From Lagopus muta (taxonomy: Eukaryota > Chordata > Aves > Galliformes > Phasianidae), in contig NC_064472.1 in the NCBI RefSeq assembly GCF_023343835.1, positions 42,975,799 to 43,039,798 of the forward strand: DNA of 64,000 bases, written 5' to 3'. Below, in pieces: positions 60,327 through 64,000 of this stretch. Position 1 is the first letter of the stretch. Each line of letters begins with the position of its first letter. The notes beneath the pieces are model-generated. The model was not told the origin of the DNA. It made no database searches and saw only the letters and a list, made by a program, of their open reading frames with translations. A program made the translations under genes and the position numbers.

Positions 60327-60402
60327 CAATGGTAATGGGAGGACGATTGGACTAGATGATCTTGCAGATCCCCCTTTCCAACCTTGTGATTCCATGATTC
60401 TA

Positions 60403-61160
60403 CTGAAAAAAAAGATATTTTGATAATCTTTGTGACAGGAAATGTCACAAATTACTTTTGATCCCAAGGCCTGATTTTACAGAGATTATGTTTTTGGAGG
60501 AAATAAGGAAATCTTCCTATGATTCTTCACAGACTACAAACACCTTTCTATAGTAGTCATATTCACCATGGCATGCTGTAGTGTACAACTATCTTGGAGA
60601 TGTTTTCTTCTCATTTTATCTAAGAAGAAATATCAGGGAATTCATAAACCTGTAGAGAAGTATTTCAGCCTCCATCATAGCAAGTTAGCAATGAACAGAT
60701 TTCTGTAATGCTGACTGTAGTTCAAGCAATAATTGCACATATATGCATGCTGAGTATAATTAGACTAAACAAAATACTTTGTGTGCGGATAAGTCATTCT
60801 TACCACTGAATGGTGCTGCATAAATAATAAATAGTACTGCAACATAACTGTGTTTTGCAAAAAACTAGTCATGCATAGTCATTCCCCTGATTTATCACCA
60901 TGCTGGCTCATGCCAGCAAGCTACCAGAGGAGCAATGCGTGTGTCAGCAATACTGAATTTTGAGTTCAGTCTGCATCTCCCTTGGCAACTGGACATGTTT
61001 CTGCAGCATGGCAGTAGACATACACACTGGCAGGGAACAGAGAGTGGCGTCACACCTAGTGCCACAGGGCTGTAGTGCATGGGAAACTTTTGTGCATTAC
61101 TGATGAGCAACATCTGAAAGATGGGAGATCAACTTGATAAGGAACCACCCAGTCTTGCAG
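60403..61160. other. Gene-free stretch
   Basis: AT-rich unique sequence. Nothing is recognised. Confidence 0.5.
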
Positions 61161-61165
61161 AGCAG

Positions 61166-61171
61166 TATAAA
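61166..61171 (+). promoter_or_regulatory. TATA box candidate
   Basis: A perfect TATAAA in the context GCAGTATAAAGCTCCC, followed by purine-rich, moderately G+C-rich sequence. It could promote the small ORF 370 bp downstream. Motif evidence only. Confidence 0.3.
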
Positions 61172-61540
61172 GCTCCCAGAAATGCATAGAGAGGAAGGCT
61201 GTGGGCAGATGAAGAAGGAAGGCTGCTAGAGAAGCACAGTCCTGCCAAGAGAAGGCCTGAGTCTCCCAGGAGGCTGTTTAAGCTCTGCAGCCTGGCAGGG
61301 TACAGCTGTCATGCTCATTGTCACTTCCTGGCCTCCTCACTCCCTGCTCTGTGCTCAGGAGCCAGGAAGATGCTGGGTGCTTCAAACTTCACTAATTAAC
61401 TCATTAATCATCACAGCCCTTGATCTTTTTCATGTGGTCTGTCTTTCTTGCACTAAAATGAAATTAGGAGATTTCATTTTATCATTTAAAATGACTTCTG
61501 TCATTTTAGACAGAAGCACAATTGCTCAGGCTGAAGTTTC

Positions 61541-61798
61541 ATGACATGGAGCTCTTGGTGGCCATGCTGCTGCCTGCTCCTGGGGCTGAGACTGCTCCAG
61601 GTTTGCTCCTTCAAACAACCCAATGAAGGGGTAAATGAAACCTGCAAGTACCAGACACTGCCAAGGAAAGCGTGTTGCACAAGAAGGACCAGGCACAAAC
61701 AGCTGATGACAGGGGACACAGAAAGGAACAGAGATGCCCTGTGCAGGGACTGTTACCAAATCCTTAGTGGCCTCATCCCTGAGTATCTGAGGGCCTAG
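61541..61798 (+). CDS. Hypothetical small secreted-type protein (85 codons), uncertain
   Basis: I do not recognise this protein. The frame starts ATGACATGG and encodes a short N-terminus, a hydrophobic stretch rich in Cys and Leu (PCCCLLLGLRLLQVC, residues 8-22) that looks like a signal peptide, then a polar basic chain. That chain has an N-glycosylation sequon (NET), four or five cysteines (TCKYQ, KACCTRR, LCRDCYQ) and an end at EYLRA. A splice-acceptor-like TTCTGTCATTTTAG lies at 61,496-61,509 and a TATA box at 61,166, so it could be the second exon of a small gene. It could equally be a chance ORF. No AATAAA was seen soon after the stop, only an ATTAAA near 62,435. Confidence 0.25.
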   Translation: MTWSSWWPCCCLLLGLRLLQVCSFKQPNEGVNETCKYQTLPRKACCTRRTRHKQLMTGDTERNRDALCRDCYQILSGLIPEYLRA

Positions 61799-61799
61799 A

Positions 61800-63838
61800 A
61801 GCTCCCTGGACAGAAACTTGCCATGTTTGTGTGCCAGCAGACAGCCAGCATGGCTGAAAAAGAAGCAGCCATAGAGTGTGATAGCATTTACACGAGTGAA
61901 GATGTGTTTGTGCCCAGGCTCAGTGAATCATCAAGCGCTAATTACAGCTTCATGCCCAAAGAGTTATCTGTGCCCTTTCCTTTTTTCTCTGCTCTCTCAA
62001 GCCTGACTGGTAATTTTGTCAGTGAAGGTGGAGACAAACACTTTTTTCTTTCTTTCTAATGCCATTAAGGCATTGACATTTTGTCTTATTTAATGAAAAA
62101 AGAAAGGAAATAAGGGCTTTTATTGCTACAACAGCCAGTAGGAGGCAAGAAATGGTAATTGCTGAGTTCTGAGCGCAGTTGCTTTCAGGAAAATTATTCT
62201 TCACATGGAGGCTGAGGACATTGACCAGAGTGAACCAAACTGTAACAAGTAATTTAACTACATGGAGGGGACTAAGGTGCCTGAGTTTATTGCTACCACC
62301 AGCATAAGAGCATGAAAGCCTGTGGTCCTGCAGCTCTGTGGGGGATGGATCTCTCTGTCACGCAGTGAGTGCTGTTGCAATTTTCTGCCATACCATGAGA
62401 AAGTTACCAGTTGGTCATTAGCTGGTGCCCCCAGATTAAACAGATCCCCCATGCTGCTGAGAGCCTGCAGGTAGGCCAGTCAGCTCTCAGACAGCACTAC
62501 TGTCAGACCACCTCTTGCAGAACCACCATGCATGCAGGACATATCCCACACATATTTCATTTTTAGACTTGCAGGTTCCAGGGCAGAGTGGGAGAAAAAC
62601 GACCAACCAAATTGTCATCTCCCTTGAGCTCTGTGCTGAATTATTTTACTCTGTGCAATCCTGTTTTGTTTATTAGGCTACATATGCACCAGGACAGCAT
62701 TTCTTGAGCTTTCTGGCACTTTGAAAGCAAGTCATCAGTCTTGTATGGTGGGTATGTATATCCATGCGCATACATTTGTATGCAACTTTCATGTCTGTGA
62801 ACTGTGCTGAACAGATAATCGTGAAAACCTAACATTCTCTTCTTCAAAGCAGCAGTGTGAGAAGCAATTATATGAACTCTGAATACTGGCTGGGCAAGCT
62901 TCCCACACCATAAAACACGGTTCATTTCAGAAACAGAGAACGGAGCTGCATCCTGCCATCTTAATTCTGCCTTCAAATAAGATTACCTGCTCTGTGCTCC
63001 AGGAAAACCCATTCTGCTTATCATCTGCAGCAATCCCAGGCTGAAATTCTCTGACCTCTGTGACACAAAGGGTGAGACTGGATGATCAATCTTCCTTAAT
63101 CCTCAAAATTTATGAACAGAAGGAGGGGAATGAGCAACTTACTGTGGTCTGAGCTGTTCTGTTATCTACGGCACAAGCCCCAGTACACATGGCTCTGCAC
63201 TTCCTAAACTGCCTCATAAAAACCCTGCATTTATTCTAGGTATCTGTACTGGGTGTAACTGAACCAGCATGAAGAGTGGTTTAACAACATGTACAAACAA
63301 GACTAAGCTATGCAAATCACAGTTCCTGAAACGTCTTTTGAGCTTCTCCCTGAGAACAGGGAGGAGCATTATACAATAAAGGGTGAAAAGTCACATAATT
63401 TTTCTCCTATTCTCACTTCTACTTCTCATTAATTAATTCATACTGTGAATTAGTTCTGGCTGGTGGATACATTTTGTTGTATCGTGAGCCAGAGAGGACA
63501 TCAGACTTCCATTCAGATAATGAAACAGGCATAACAAACGTGCTTATTGACCAAGTACCAGCACTGCATTCATTCATTTCAAAAATCCAGCCCCATAAAG
63601 GTCAAATGAATGTCTGAAGACAGGAGGAAGGTGGAGGCACTGAGGACATCAAGTTGTGCAAGGGCTGTCAAGCACAGAAGATGTGGACAGCCTGTTTTGG
63701 TTCTCCTGCCAGTCTACTACTCCATACTTTAGTATTAGTATTAGACAGCAATGTATTTACTATTTTTTATTGCTGCTTTAAAGTCAGTGAATACTCACTA
63801 GCTCAAAGTTCAAATTTGTCACTAACTGGTACTCTAAA
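61800..63838. other. Gene-free stretch
   Basis: No gene is recognised. An ORF at 61,823-62,059 (78 codons) follows the previous one in another frame and has no features. Confidence 0.45.
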
Positions 63839-63839
63839 A

Positions 63840-64000
63840 ACCTAGACAGGCTTCAGCAGTGGACCCAGGTGAACCTCATGAGGTTCAACAAATTCAAATG
63901 CATGATCTTGCACTTGGGCCAAGGCAATTTCCTTTACCAATATACACTGGGGGTGAAAGGACTGAGAGCAGCCCTGCCATAAAAGTCCTGAGGATACTGG
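63840..64000 (+). mobile_element. CR1 LINE, enters at window end
   Basis: CTAGACAGGCTTCAGCAGTG, ATGAGGTTCAACAAATTCAA and CTTGCACTTGGGCCAAGGCA match the CR1 region after the FADD box, 5'-truncated at about 63,840. The element continues beyond the window. Confidence 0.88.

Larger units (their letters stand above)
57240..60402 (+). mobile_element. CR1 LINE, near full extent but RT core deleted (copy C)
   Basis: The longest CR1 here. It covers ORF1 (from about 57,250), the ORF2 endonuclease (about 58,390-58,990), the RT linker (59,146-59,630) and the post-RT region to the tail CTTGTGATTCCATGATTC. At 59,633/59,634 the sequence jumps from the linker (GTCAGAGAGCT) to the post-RT block (GGTTCAACAAGACCAAGTG). 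By comparison with copy B this removes about 780 bp holding all RT catalytic motifs. The 5' boundary is uncertain and could lie some 200 bp further left. Confidence 0.9.

Overview
This window looks like avian nuclear DNA, most likely from a galliform bird. The evidence is many CR1 LINEs with their 3' octamer tails (ATTCTRTG-type), short internally deleted mariner elements of the kind known from chicken, small compact introns in the one recognisable gene, and CpG islands in an otherwise AT-rich background. No bacterial operons, rRNA, tRNA or CRISPR arrays were recognised.

The only confidently identified cellular gene is GADD45G (growth arrest and DNA-damage-inducible gamma). It lies on the minus strand with four coding exons between 35,337 and 34,487 that join to 159 residues. 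It has a CpG-island promoter with a TATA-like box, a CCAAT box and an octamer variant, and a likely poly(A) signal at 33,946-33,951. In chicken this gene is on the Z chromosome, so a Z-linked position is an inference from gene identity. The rest of the window would be its flanking gene-poor territory.

Layout. 1-10.9 kb: unique sequence with an orphan CpG island at 1.93-2.29 kb. 10.9-12.0 kb: 5'-truncated CR1. 12.1-12.65 kb: deleted mariner. 14.6-21.1 kb: old minus-strand CR1 tails. 26.2-28.4 kb: a young CR1 with a long open reverse-transcriptase segment, nearly identical to the 10.9 kb copy. 33.9-35.9 kb: GADD45G and its island, with a CR1 tail just upstream. 36.05-36.73 kb: a second mariner interrupted by a CR1 tail. 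41-50.4 kb: several CR1 fragments, including a 2.4 kb decayed copy, plus two related LTR-like sequences. 57.2-60.4 kb: a CR1 reaching from ORF1 to the 3' end but lacking the RT core. 61.1-61.8 kb: a TATA box followed by an 85-codon ORF with a signal-peptide-like start, gene status uncertain. 63.84 kb to the end: another CR1 entering the window.

The strongest unusual observation is the CR1 pair at 10.94-12.02 and 27.33-28.42 kb. They differ by eight substitutions and no indels over about 1,083 bp, yet share the same premature TGA and the same one-base frameshift, and only the internal copy extends further 5'. This is the pattern expected if an already defective CR1 RNA was copied in trans, or if gene conversion homogenised the two. 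I found no clearly new multi-gene system. The other leads are the orphan CpG island, the small secreted-type ORF, and the CR1 next to the GADD45G promoter.
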